Assembly: GCA_019136325.1 (NCBI GenBank)
Contig: JAGVUJ010000309.1
Span: 1-5,350, forward strand
Direction: 5' to 3'
Origin: Deltaproteobacteria bacterium
Lineage (GTDB): Bacteria; Desulfobacterota; Syntrophia; Syntrophales; Smithellaceae
DNA length: 5,350 nucleotides
Under the pieces are notes generated by a model, which saw only the letters and a program-made list of their open reading frames with translations, searched no databases and had not been told where the DNA came from. Both the position numbers and the translations under genes were made by a program. Below are positions 1 to 5,313 of this stretch, piece after piece (position 1 is the first letter of the stretch; each line of letters begins with the position of its first letter).

Positions 1-672
1 TACATAATTTTTCCATATAATGTATCTGATGGAGTGAAGCTTATCGATTTTAAGTTTATTCAGATGAATTATCCGAGAACAGCGGAATATTTATTGGCAA
101 ATAAAAGCATATTGGAAAAGCGTGAAAATGGAAAAGTTAAAAACGCTGGTTGGTATGGCTATATTTATCTTAAAAATATGAGTAGGCAATCTCTTACAAA
201 GATCTGTGTGCCACGCTTAGTCGAACACCTTTATGCTGCTATTGACCATGATGGCAGTCATTATTTAGATAATGTAGATGTTGGTGGTATTACTTTGAAA
301 TCTGATTACGAGGATCAGGGCCTGCACTATCTGCTTGGACTGCTCAATTCAAAAGTATTGCGTTGGTTTTTCCCTTTTGTAAGCGCTCCTTTTAGGGGTG
401 GTTGGCTATCTGCGAACCGACAGTTTTTATCTCAAGTACCTTTTCGTATTATCGATTTCAAGAACGAAGCCGATAAGGTAAGTCACGCTAAAATTACTCA
501 ACTTGTCGAACAAACGCTCACCTTGCACAAGCAATTGCATGAAGCCAAAACCGGCCACGAGCAAACGCTGCTCCAGCGCCGGATCGACGCCACCGACAAG
601 CAAATCGACAAACTGGTTTATGAACTCTACGGCCTGACGGAAGACGAAATTAAAATTGTCGAGGGGCGATAA
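1..672 (+). CDS. Restriction-modification enzyme, C-terminal specificity domain (partial, 5' end outside window)
   Basis: The frame is open from the first base, so this is the 3' end of a longer gene; a GTG at 34 lies inside the frame and is probably not the true start. The visible 223 residues resemble the TaqI-like C-terminal specificity domain of Eco57I/Type IIG-type N6-adenine methyltransferase-restriction proteins. Seen directly: YIIFPYN at the window edge, then YPRTAEYLLANKSILEKR, a WYGY segment, LLGLLNSKVLRWFF, the GGWLSANRQFLSQVPF block, and the tail DKLVYELYGLTEDEIKIVEG that closes many such enzymes. This domain would recognise the DNA target; the methyltransferase (and any nuclease) part would lie upstream, outside the window. 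Base composition changes inside the gene: the first 120 bases are about 29% GC, while 541-600 is about 65% GC. A target-recognition subunit or BREX PglX-type protein cannot be excluded from the tail alone. Confidence 0.85.
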   Translation, partial: YIIFPYNVSDGVKLIDFKFIQMNYPRTAEYLLANKSILEKRENGKVKNAGWYGYIYLKNMSRQSLTKICVPRLVEHLYAAIDHDGSHYLDNVDVGGITLKSDYEDQGLHYLLGLLNSKVLRWFFPFVSAPFRGGWLSANRQFLSQVPFRIIDFKNEADKVSHAKITQLVEQTLTLHKQLHEAKTGHEQTLLQRRIDATDKQIDKLVYELYGLTEDEIKIVEGR

Positions 673-720
673 TATATGCGGAGTGTTCGGGGAACCCGCC
701 CAACAGGAAATTTGTTGTAG

Positions 721-741
721 GGATTGATCCCCGATCAATCC
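721..741. repeat. Perfect 9-bp inverted repeat between convergent genes
   Basis: GGATTGATC (721-729) and GATCAATCC (733-741) are exact inverse complements separated by CCC. The hairpin sits between the stop of the restriction gene (672) and the stop of the toxin gene (771), which run toward each other. No T-run follows it on either strand, so it is not a standard intrinsic terminator. It may be a bidirectional 3'-end stabiliser or a small palindromic repeat. The rest of 673-770 shows no gene. Confidence 0.6.
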
Positions 742-770
742 GCAAAATAACGGCTTTACCGCAATTTCTT

Positions 771-1073
771 TTACGGAATTTTTAAGAGTCTTTCACTGCG
801 CCAGACGCGGATAATTCTGATTTTATGACCATCAAGGCGGTAAACAATCCGAAAGGGTGGATGGATAATTTCTCTTAAATTGGCAATGCCGAATTCCGGC
901 ACAATGCGTCCGCTTTCCGGAAAATCGGCAAGCCTTTCCATTTGAAAAATAATTTCACCCAGCAGTTTGTTGCCGACGTCCGGCACTTGCCGCTCTTGAT
1001 ACCATGCGCGGATGCCTTCAAGATCATCAAAGGCCGACGCCGCAAAAGTAATGGTTCTCTTTTTTTCGGGCAT
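771..1073 (-). CDS. parE: ParE/RelE-family toxin
   Basis: This 100-residue protein has the size and layout of the ParE/RelE toxin fold. An N-terminal beta strand (RTITFAASAFDDLEGI) leads to a helical hairpin (about 17-50), followed by the family pattern FPESGRIVPE (51-60), LREI (67-70), FRIVYRL (74-80) and a closing strand HKIRIIRVWRSERLL. ParE proteins poison DNA gyrase, whereas RelE-type relatives cut mRNA on the ribosome; the sequence alone does not settle which target applies. The gene starts 2 bases after the antitoxin stop (TAG-CC-ATG) with only a weak upstream purine stretch, so translation is probably coupled to the antitoxin. It is cotranscribed from the promoter at 1385-1413. The symbol is a family-level assignment. 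Confidence 0.9.
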   Translation of the reverse strand: MPEKKRTITFAASAFDDLEGIRAWYQERQVPDVGNKLLGEIIFQMERLADFPESGRIVPEFGIANLREIIHPPFRIVYRLDGHKIRIIRVWRSERLLKIP

Positions 1074-1075
1074 GG

Positions 1076-1351
1076 CTACTTTAGTCCCAGCCGTTTTTTA
1101 ACTTCATTGAGGCTGATTTCCCGACCCTCTTCAATATCCATCAGGCCGCGAACGACGGCGCGCAGGAATCCCTGTTCCTCCGTCCTTTCCTCATAATCTT
1201 TTACCGATTGCACCACGGCGACACCCCGTCCACGGCTGGTCAAGAGCACAGGCCGACGGGTTTTATCCACCTGATTGACAATCCGTCCCGGATTGATCTT
1301 CAGATCGGTGATCGGAACGACATCTTCCGAATATTTGATATTGGTCTGCAT
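1076..1351 (-). CDS. Phd/YefM-family antitoxin
   Basis: This 91-residue protein matches the Phd/YefM antitoxin pattern. The N-terminal DNA-binding and dimerisation half contains VPITDLKINPGRIVNQV (12-28), then RRPVLLTSRGRGVAVVQS (32-49) and DYEE. The charged C-terminal part (about 55-91) would wrap around and neutralise the toxin. The start is supported by a strong ribosome-binding site, GAGGAGGG, just upstream of the ATG (on the plus strand, CCCTCCTC at 1355-1362). It is the first gene of a two-gene operon with the ParE-like toxin, the usual antitoxin-first order. Proteins of this family normally repress their own promoter, alone or with the toxin; the promoter here lies within about 60 bases of the start. 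Confidence 0.92.
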   Translation of the reverse strand: MQTNIKYSEDVVPITDLKINPGRIVNQVDKTRRPVLLTSRGRGVAVVQSVKDYEERTEEQGFLRAVVRGLMDIEEGREISLNEVKKRLGLK

Positions 1352-1384
1352 AAAACCCTCCTCTACGATCTTTCAACGATGCTG

Positions 1385-1413
1385 ATAATAGCACCGGTTA
1401 AACGACCTGTCAA
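1385..1413 (-). promoter_or_regulatory. Sigma-70-type promoter of the toxin-antitoxin operon
   Basis: Read on the minus strand, TTGACA (1408-1413) is a perfect -35 box and TATTAT (1385-1390) is a -10 box with one mismatch, separated by exactly 17 bases. Transcription would begin near 1378, leaving a short leader before the antitoxin ATG at 1351. The palindrome ACCGGT (1393-1398) lies in the spacer, and a direct repeat ACGAT (1365-1369 and 1376-1380, 11-bp period) lies just downstream. Either could serve as an operator for the antitoxin; that part is inference. Confidence 0.75.
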
Positions 1414-1506
1414 AAACTTTCATGAAAAGATTATTCGGGGGCTCATTCCATGAATATTGTCATTTATAAGAATGCTGCGGGCCGAAAAATCAATTATATG
1501 CCATAA

Positions 1507-1692
1507 CTGAACCATCACCGGATCGATAGGATGGTTCAACGGAAAGATCAACTGGCTTACGAACTCTACGATTTCACACCGGAAGCCCCGCGTCGCTTCG
1601 CTCCTGGGACAATTCAACTTACGCTTCGAACTTCGCAAAGCTCGTTCTTGGCGAGGTTCATTGAAATCGCCATCGTGGAAGGCGCATCTTGA
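1507..1692 (+). pseudogene. Decayed C-terminal tail of a restriction-modification enzyme
   Basis: After an in-frame TAA at 1504-1506 this frame reads HRIDRMVQRKDQLAYELYDF followed by TPE, then 26 unrelated codons, then EIAIVEG and a stop at 1690-1692. Without the unrelated codons, the two ends join as a standard tail (LAYELYDFTPE plus EIAIVEG), closely like LVYELYGLTEDEIKIVEG of the gene ending at 672. At the DNA level 1550-1570 matches 611-631 at 19 of 21 bases. No start codon with a ribosome-binding site is evident and the upstream part of the protein is missing. I read it as a relic of a second restriction gene or of a recombination event. An ATG at 1450 opens an 18-codon frame ending at the same TAA, with no recognisable content. 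Confidence 0.6.
1585..1662. other. Putative 78-bp in-frame insert within the decayed restriction tail
   Basis: The segment begins directly after the TPE codons and ends before GAAATCGCCATCGTGGAAGG, which resumes the restriction tail in the same frame. It is a multiple of three. It contains repeated CTTCG/CTTCGC words (for example 1596-1601, 1631-1636) and a short stem CTCG/CGAG (1641-1644 with 1652-1655), but no strong end-to-end palindrome and no clear target duplication. The boundaries are inferred from the protein comparison and could move by a codon. Confidence 0.4.
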
Positions 1693-1801
1693 CCGTAGGA
1701 ATCATTTCCTGAAAAAGAGATCCTCAATTGTATTGAAGGCAACAGCCTGGAAATGGATGGACGCTGTTGTTCCTGTTTAGCTGTTATCCATAAGAGTTTT
1801 T
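1693..1801. other. Non-coding gap with a weak hairpin
   Basis: No gene is supported here. CAACAGC (1740-1746) and GCTGTTG (1763-1769) form a 7-bp stem with a 16-base loop. It lies about 33 bases beyond the lipoprotein stop, but on the minus strand no T-run follows it, so it is a poor candidate for that gene's terminator. A smaller inverted repeat, TCAAT/ATTGA, lies just to its left. Confidence 0.35.
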
Positions 1802-3376
1802 TTATTGTCCGGGCTTCTGAAGTATGAGCACCATGGAAGGTAGAGTAAGCTTCGAGTTAGGCCCCCGCTGTGTCCCCGGGGCCATGTAATCGCGCTCGAC
1901 GAGCGAAACCTTGTCACCGGGCGGAACCACGAGCTCCGTATCTTTCACGGACAAGCAGAAGCCGTGGGTCAGCTCTTGCACTTTCTCGTCTTCACAGTTG
2001 CGGGTAAAATAGTAGATGTAGAGCTTATCCAAGTTATTGACTCCCGGGTACCACTCCGGCTTCACGCTGCCCTCGAGCTTCGAGCCGTCGACATTCTCTG
2101 CGCCCAGCCTTAGGCGGAAGTTGTTGACCCCCAGGCTGACGTAGCTTGCGTTTCCGGTCGCCGTACCCAGGGTTCCAATCACCGCATAGACTTCGCCGTT
2201 GTCAAACTCATAGCCGCCGCTGAATTGGTAAGTTGCGTCCTGCGTGTCCGCGAGACAGTCCATCCCAATGTTGTCGCACAGCGGTCCAACCAGATTGAAC
2301 GGGGACGATTGCGTGTCGATAAAAGACCTGGCCTTGTCTGAGCAACCGGCAGTATCAATGCATGGCTGCCCCCATGCCTGGCTGACTTTCTGCACGAGCA
2401 AGTTGAGATCGTCCTTGAGGTCCGCTTCGGATACCGCCTTTCTCGGTTCGGGACTGTTGTCCTCCCATGCCGGATAAGGCTGAGGCGGGTGTGGTTGTGA
2501 GGTGCGGATCCGCAGAATTGACAGCGGTGGATTGTTCCTCCAGATATCCGAGGGAGTGCCCTCCTTGCCGCCGTCTTCCGGGAGAGAGTAACGAATTCCC
2601 GAAACGAAATCGTCGGCGTCTTCACCAAGACCAATCCTCATGTTCGCGGGTATGCCCTCGGTAAAGATTTCTTGATCAGCAACCGAAAGATTGTGCAGGA
2701 TTCGTCGGATCTTCTGATCCATATACCGGTCGGGCGTGATGATGAAGTACCGGAACTGACCGAAGCTTCCGTCTGACTGCCTTTCAATGACCACGTTGTT
2801 TTTGCTGTCGCTCAGGCTGTCGAAAGTTAAAATGCGGTCCTGCGCGGGACGGCCAGGGACCGTGTGGAAGAAAACGTCTTTGGCGCCGATCCGGTTGATA
2901 AAATTGTACGTATCGTTGTCTGTTTTATAGGCGTCTTTGCGGGTGAACAGGTAGCTCTGCAACCCGAAATAGACGGCCTTCGGAGGCAGGAATCCGAAAA
3001 TGACAATTGCTTCATTCGGGTCAAAACGGAAGCTTGTACTGCATCCCAACTTGGTCGAGCCAAAAGCGTTTTTGGTTGCCGGGTCAATGTACTCGTCCGG
3101 CCAGAAAGGTAAAACCGACATCACATAAGGCGCGGTGGGATTATTGAAATAGCAGGTTCCCATCACGTCAAAGGATTCCGGGCAGTCCTCGATCCTCCAC
3201 AGCTGGAAATAGCCTTGGGCAACTTCAAAGCCGTCCATCTTCAATTCAGCCGTGAATTGATCGACGCTGATGCCGGCGGAATCGGTGTTTTTGTGATGAC
3301 ATGCCGAAATTATTCCCCCCATCATCAGTAAGACGATGATCTGAAAAAAAACGAGGATCTGTCGACGTGCAGCCAT
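1802..3376 (-). CDS. Predicted lipoprotein of unknown function, 524 residues
   Basis: I do not recognise the family. The N-terminus is a classic lipoprotein signal: basic MAARR, a hydrophobic run (7-23), then the lipobox ISAC with lipidated Cys26. The next residue is His rather than Asp, which by the E. coli rule favours the outer membrane. The start is firm: AGGAGG (plus-strand 3384-3389) lies 7 bases before the ATG. The mature part has no further obvious membrane segment. It carries nine more cysteines, mostly in close pairs (65/75, 339/345, 367/374, 461/474, plus 112), suggesting disulfides in an exported protein. Recognisable blocks are CPESFDVMGTCYFNNPTAPY (65-84), FRFDPNEAIVIFGFLPPKAVYFG (split here only for description: 116-138), FGQFRYFIITPDRYMD (205-220), a proline-rich linker (295-310) and a beta-rich C-terminal region from about 384. 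Neighbouring genes give no functional hint. It is transcribed alone and divergently from thiME. Confidence 0.85.
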   Translation of the reverse strand: MAARRQILVFFQIIVLLMMGGIISACHHKNTDSAGISVDQFTAELKMDGFEVAQGYFQLWRIEDCPESFDVMGTCYFNNPTAPYVMSVLPFWPDEYIDPATKNAFGSTKLGCSTSFRFDPNEAIVIFGFLPPKAVYFGLQSYLFTRKDAYKTDNDTYNFINRIGAKDVFFHTVPGRPAQDRILTFDSLSDSKNNVVIERQSDGSFGQFRYFIITPDRYMDQKIRRILHNLSVADQEIFTEGIPANMRIGLGEDADDFVSGIRYSLPEDGGKEGTPSDIWRNNPPLSILRIRTSQPHPPQPYPAWEDNSPEPRKAVSEADLKDDLNLLVQKVSQAWGQPCIDTAGCSDKARSFIDTQSSPFNLVGPLCDNIGMDCLADTQDATYQFSGGYEFDNGEVYAVIGTLGTATGNASYVSLGVNNFRLRLGAENVDGSKLEGSVKPEWYPGVNNLDKLYIYYFTRNCEDEKVQELTHGFCLSVKDTELVVPPGDKVSLVERDYMAPGTQRGPNSKLTLPSMVLILQKPGQ

Positions 3377-3436
3377 CAGAGTGCCTCCTAAAAATTTTCA
3401 TATGGAGAATTGATAAGAACTTCTATTTTGCGGAAA

Positions 3437-3465
3437 ACTATATTAAACGAACTAGTGTATGTCAA
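3437..3465 (-). promoter_or_regulatory. Sigma-70-type promoter of the lipoprotein gene
   Basis: On the minus strand a perfect -35 box TTGACA (3460-3465) is followed after exactly 17 bases by TATAGT (3437-3442), one mismatch from the -10 consensus. Transcription would start near 3430, giving a leader of about 54 bases that ends in the strong AGGAGG site before the ATG at 3376. Confidence 0.75.
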
Positions 3466-3491
3466 GGGGATTTTGGGACATGGGTGATGTA

Positions 3492-3520
3492 TTGACAAAT
3501 ACGGGAGAGGCTGGTAAGCG
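3492..3520 (+). promoter_or_regulatory. Probable promoter of the riboswitch-thiM-thiE operon
   Basis: TTGACA (3492-3497) is a perfect -35 box. At 17 bases spacing the -10 position holds TAAGCG (3515-3520), which is weak but is preceded by TG at 3512-3513 in the extended -10 arrangement. The predicted start near 3527 falls right at the 5' edge of the TPP aptamer, which is why I favour it. The -10 assignment is uncertain. Confidence 0.45.
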
Positions 3521-3608
3521 AAACACATTGGGGTGTCAGGGTCTTTGGCCTTGTCTGAGATTATACCCGTTGAACCTGATCCGGATAATGCCGGCGGAGG
3601 GAGAAAAG
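3521..3608 (+). ncRNA. TPP riboswitch aptamer (THI element)
   Basis: The conserved THI-box blocks appear in the right order and spacing: GGGGTG (3530-3535), CTGAGA (3555-3560), TACCCG, TTGAACCTGATCCGGATAAT (3570-3589) and GCCGGCGGAGGGA. Helices visible by eye are P2 (GGGT with ACCC), P3 (CAGGG with CCTTG) and the CCGG/CCGG hairpin with loop ATAATG. Established role: the aptamer binds thiamine pyrophosphate and turns down thiamine genes, which fits thiM and thiE directly downstream. A standard closing P1 helix is not obvious: the bases before GGGGTG do not pair well with those after GGGA. Confidence 0.96.
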
Positions 3609-3633
3609 AGCAACCCTTTAGGCCCTTTCTCCC
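3599..3633 (+). promoter_or_regulatory. Antiterminator pairing of the TPP riboswitch
   Basis: GGGAGAAA (3599-3606), the 3' edge of the aptamer including its conserved GGGA, is an exact inverse complement of TTTCTCCC (3626-3633), which is the 5' arm of the downstream terminator. The two structures therefore exclude each other. With TPP bound, the aptamer would hold GGGA and leave the terminator free to form; without TPP the antiterminator pairs and transcription runs into thiM. The pairing is seen in the sequence; the switching logic is inferred from known TPP riboswitches. Confidence 0.7.
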
Positions 3634-3654
3634 GCGGTGGAGAAGGGGCTTTTT
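3622..3654 (+). terminator. Intrinsic terminator of the riboswitch expression platform
   Basis: GCCCTTTCTCC (3622-3632) pairs with GGAGAAGGGGC (3639-3649): 11 base pairs with one G-U, a 6-base loop CGCGGT, then a run of five T (3650-3654). It lies between the TPP aptamer and thiM, 27 bases before the start codon, so it acts as the OFF state of the switch. Confidence 0.92.
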
Positions 3655-3681
3655 AATGAAATGGAAACAAGGAGATGAGGT

Positions 3682-4485
3682 ATGAAATTGTCGGCATCGG
3701 ACATTTATCAATCCGTTGAAGAAATCCGGGCCAAAAGCCCGTTGATCCACAACATCACCAATTACGTGGTCATGAACAACACGGCCAATGCGCTTTTGGC
3801 GATCGGCGCGTCGCCGGTCATGATCCATGCGGAGGAGGAAGTGGAAGACATGGCGGCGATCGCCTCCGCGCTGGTGATCAACATCGGGACGATCAGCCCC
3901 TCCTGGGTGCGCGGCATGTTCAAGGCGTCTGCGAAAGCGGTTTCCAAAGGTGTTCCCGTGGTGATCGATCCGGTCGGCGCAGGGGCGACGCCTTACAGAA
4001 CCGGCACCGTTCGTGATCTGATCCTCGCCGGCCGGCCGACCATTATCCGGGGCAATGCATCGGAAATTCTTGCGCTGACGGATGACCGTCTGAAAACGAA
4101 GGGGGTGGACAGCACCGCCGCATCCGACGAGGCACTCCACGCCGCGCAAAGCATTGCCGATGCCTCTCAGTGCGCGGTTTGCGTCAGCGGCGCCGTGGAC
4201 TATATCGTAGAAGGGAAGCGTCTGGTAAAAGTAGCCAACGGCCATCCGATGATGCCGAAAGTCACGGGGCTGGGCTGCACGGCCAGCGCGCTTTGCGGCG
4301 CTTTTGCGTCGGTGGATCAGGATCCGCTGACAGCGGCGGCCAAAGCCATGGCGGTCATGGGCATTGCCGGAGAGATCGCCGCCGAACAATCCTCCGGACC
4401 CGGCTCACTCCAGATGCATTTTATCGATGCGCTTTACCGTTTGGCCAAAGAGGACATTGAGCGCCGCCTGAAAGTGGAGGGCTAG
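3682..4485 (+). CDS. thiM: Hydroxyethylthiazole kinase ThiM
   Basis: ThiM phosphorylates 4-methyl-5-(2-hydroxyethyl)thiazole with ATP in the cytoplasm, a salvage step that supplies the thiazole half of thiamine. The 267-residue length is typical of the family. Family blocks are all present: LIHNITNYVVMNNTANALLA (21-40) in the thiazole site, VVIDPVGAGATPYRT (93-107), IIRGNASEILAL (121-132), and the ribokinase-type anion-hole motif KVTGLGCTASAL (193-204), whose Cys199 corresponds to the conserved active-site cysteine. The ATG is preceded by AAGGAGA (3669-3675) at good spacing. It is the first gene of a thiM-thiE operon under the TPP riboswitch. No disruption is seen. A separate thiD (HMP-P kinase) is not in this window and would be needed elsewhere. 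Confidence 0.98.
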   Translation: MKLSASDIYQSVEEIRAKSPLIHNITNYVVMNNTANALLAIGASPVMIHAEEEVEDMAAIASALVINIGTISPSWVRGMFKASAKAVSKGVPVVIDPVGAGATPYRTGTVRDLILAGRPTIIRGNASEILALTDDRLKTKGVDSTAASDEALHAAQSIADASQCAVCVSGAVDYIVEGKRLVKVANGHPMMPKVTGLGCTASALCGAFASVDQDPLTAAAKAMAVMGIAGEIAAEQSSGPGSLQMHFIDALYRLAKEDIERRLKVEG

Positions 4486-4487
4486 CC

Positions 4488-5129
4488 ATGCGCGGCATCT
4501 ATCTGGTGACGGACCGCGGATTATGCCGCGGCAGATCTCTGCTGGAGGTAGTTCGAATGGCTGTTCAGGGCGGCGCGTCCTGTGTCCAGCTGCGGGAAAA
4601 GGACTTGCCCACGCGCGCTTTCGTGGAGGAAGCCCTTGCCGTAAAGAACATCCTTGCGCCTCACAGGGTTCCCCTGATGATCAATGACCGGATCGATGTA
4701 GCGCTGGCCTGCGGCGCGGACGGCATTCATGTCGGTCAGGAGGACATGCCGTACGAAACAGCCCGCCGCCTGATGGGGCCGAAAGCGATCATCGGCCTTT
4801 CCGTGGAAACCTGGGCGGACGTCGAAGCCAGCCGCGATCTGGATGTCGATTACCTGGGGGTCAGCCCCGTGTTTGCCACGCCGACCAAAACCGATACAAA
4901 GGAACCATGGGGACTTGAAGGGCTCAGAAAAATCAAGGCGTTCAGCCGTCACCCCCTGGTGGCCATCGGGGGAATCAGCCAGATCAATGCCCGGGAAGTG
5001 GCCGAAGCCGGCGCCGATTGCCTGGCTGTTGTTTCGGCCATCTGCTCGGCCGGGAATCCGGCTGATGCAACCGCGAGACTGAAACATGCCTTTGATGAGG
5101 CGCTGCGCCTGAGGGATAATCATAAATAA
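4488..5129 (+). CDS. thiE: Thiamine phosphate synthase ThiE
   Basis: ThiE condenses hydroxyethylthiazole phosphate (the ThiM product) with HMP pyrophosphate to give thiamine phosphate and pyrophosphate. The protein is a 213-residue TIM barrel of normal length. Motifs in order: LVTDR (6-10), VQLREKD (33-39) with the pyrophosphate-binding Arg and Lys, INDRIDVALACGADGIHVGQ (65-84) followed by ED, SVET (105-108), GVSPVFATPTKTD (124-136) in the mobile active-site loop, VAIGGI (158-163) and VVSAI (181-185). It starts 2 bases after the thiM stop, with GGAGGG (4476-4481) inside the end of thiM as its ribosome-binding site, so the two genes are cotranscribed and probably translationally coupled. Both share control by the TPP riboswitch. 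No terminator is visible after the stop. Confidence 0.98.
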   Translation: MRGIYLVTDRGLCRGRSLLEVVRMAVQGGASCVQLREKDLPTRAFVEEALAVKNILAPHRVPLMINDRIDVALACGADGIHVGQEDMPYETARRLMGPKAIIGLSVETWADVEASRDLDVDYLGVSPVFATPTKTDTKEPWGLEGLRKIKAFSRHPLVAIGGISQINAREVAEAGADCLAVVSAICSAGNPADATARLKHAFDEALRLRDNHK

Positions 5130-5137
5130 AAATTTTC

Positions 5138-5166
5138 TTGACAAGCCCGGAGCGCTCGTTTATAGG
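5138..5166 (+). promoter_or_regulatory. Sigma-70-type promoter of the attenuator leader
   Basis: A perfect -35 box TTGACA (5138-5143) is followed after exactly 17 bases by TATAGG (5161-5166), four of six matches to the -10 consensus. Transcription would begin near 5173. The -35 box lies only 8 bases after the thiE stop codon, so this promoter starts a new, separately controlled unit, although thiME readthrough could also enter it. Confidence 0.7.
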
Positions 5167-5194
5167 GCTACGAAAGAAAAGGACGGTTTTTTCA

Positions 5195-5287
5195 ATGAAC
5201 AGACAGATGAACGCAAACAGCAATTCTTTTGGCTACTGGTTTTATTACGGTGCGTCGGTCTGCCTGTCGCTGGGAAGGACTTGGTAA
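5195..5287 (+). CDS. Aromatic-rich leader peptide (attenuator), 30 residues
   Basis: The short frame begins ATG AAC AGA and ends TGG TAA. Residues 12-18 read FGYWFYY, so six of seven consecutive codons are aromatic and all three aromatic amino acids appear; residue 30, just before the stop, is another Trp. AAAAGGA (5177-5183) lies 11 bases before the ATG, a slightly long but usable spacing. A peptide of this size between a promoter and a terminator is the hallmark of ribosome-mediated attenuation, as in trpL and pheL of enteric bacteria. A ribosome short of charged aromatic tRNA would pause in codons 12-18. The presence of Phe, Tyr and Trp together suggests a shared-pathway gene (such as DAHP synthase) or a phe/trp operon downstream, outside the window. 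I do not recognise this exact peptide. Confidence 0.78.
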   Translation: MNRQMNANSNSFGYWFYYGASVCLSLGRTW

Positions 5288-5313
5288 GGTAACAAAACCA
5301 AAACAGCCATGGG
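5263..5313 (+). promoter_or_regulatory. Candidate antiterminator stem of the attenuator
   Basis: CCTGTCGCTG (5263-5272) can pair with CAGCCATGGG (5304-5313) through 9 of 10 positions (two G-U pairs, one C-C mismatch). The right-hand partner is the 5' arm of the terminator, so this stem would block termination. The left-hand partner lies just beyond a ribosome paused at the aromatic codons but is covered by one that has reached the stop codon, as attenuation requires. An alternative longer pairing joins 5230-5248 with 5289-5309. Folding was done by eye. Confidence 0.5.

Noticed and set aside
1420..1638. Minus-strand open frame of 72 codons between the antitoxin and lipoprotein genes
   Set aside because: It is antisense to the decayed restriction tail, overlaps the antitoxin promoter region and has no recognisable motif.
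1732..1746. Peptide string IEGNS in the plus-strand frame, reminiscent of the N-terminal motif of Fic proteins
   Set aside because: Only five residues match, and neither the Fic core HPFxxGN motif nor a supporting frame is present nearby.
1740..1769. Hairpin CAACAGC/GCTGTTG as terminator of the lipoprotein gene
   Set aside because: The loop is 16 bases and no T-run follows on the minus strand, so an intrinsic terminator is not supported.
2179..2634. Minus-strand open frame of 151 codons inside the lipoprotein gene
   Set aside because: It is a shifted frame of the lipoprotein gene, Arg/Ser/Thr-rich and without a ribosome-binding site.
3521..3608. Possibility of a CRISPR or mobile element in the window
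   Set aside because: No regularly spaced direct repeats, transposase motifs or terminal inverted repeats were found; the structured region here is fully explained by the TPP aptamer.
3388..4389. Long minus-strand open frame of 333 codons opposite thiM
   Set aside because: It is antisense to the well-supported thiM and riboswitch, is rich in Arg/His/Gly of the kind produced by mirror frames of GC-rich genes, and has no family motifs.
4521..5144. Minus-strand open frame of 207 codons opposite thiE
   Set aside because: It lies antisense to thiE, whose motifs are complete, and shows no recognisable domain.
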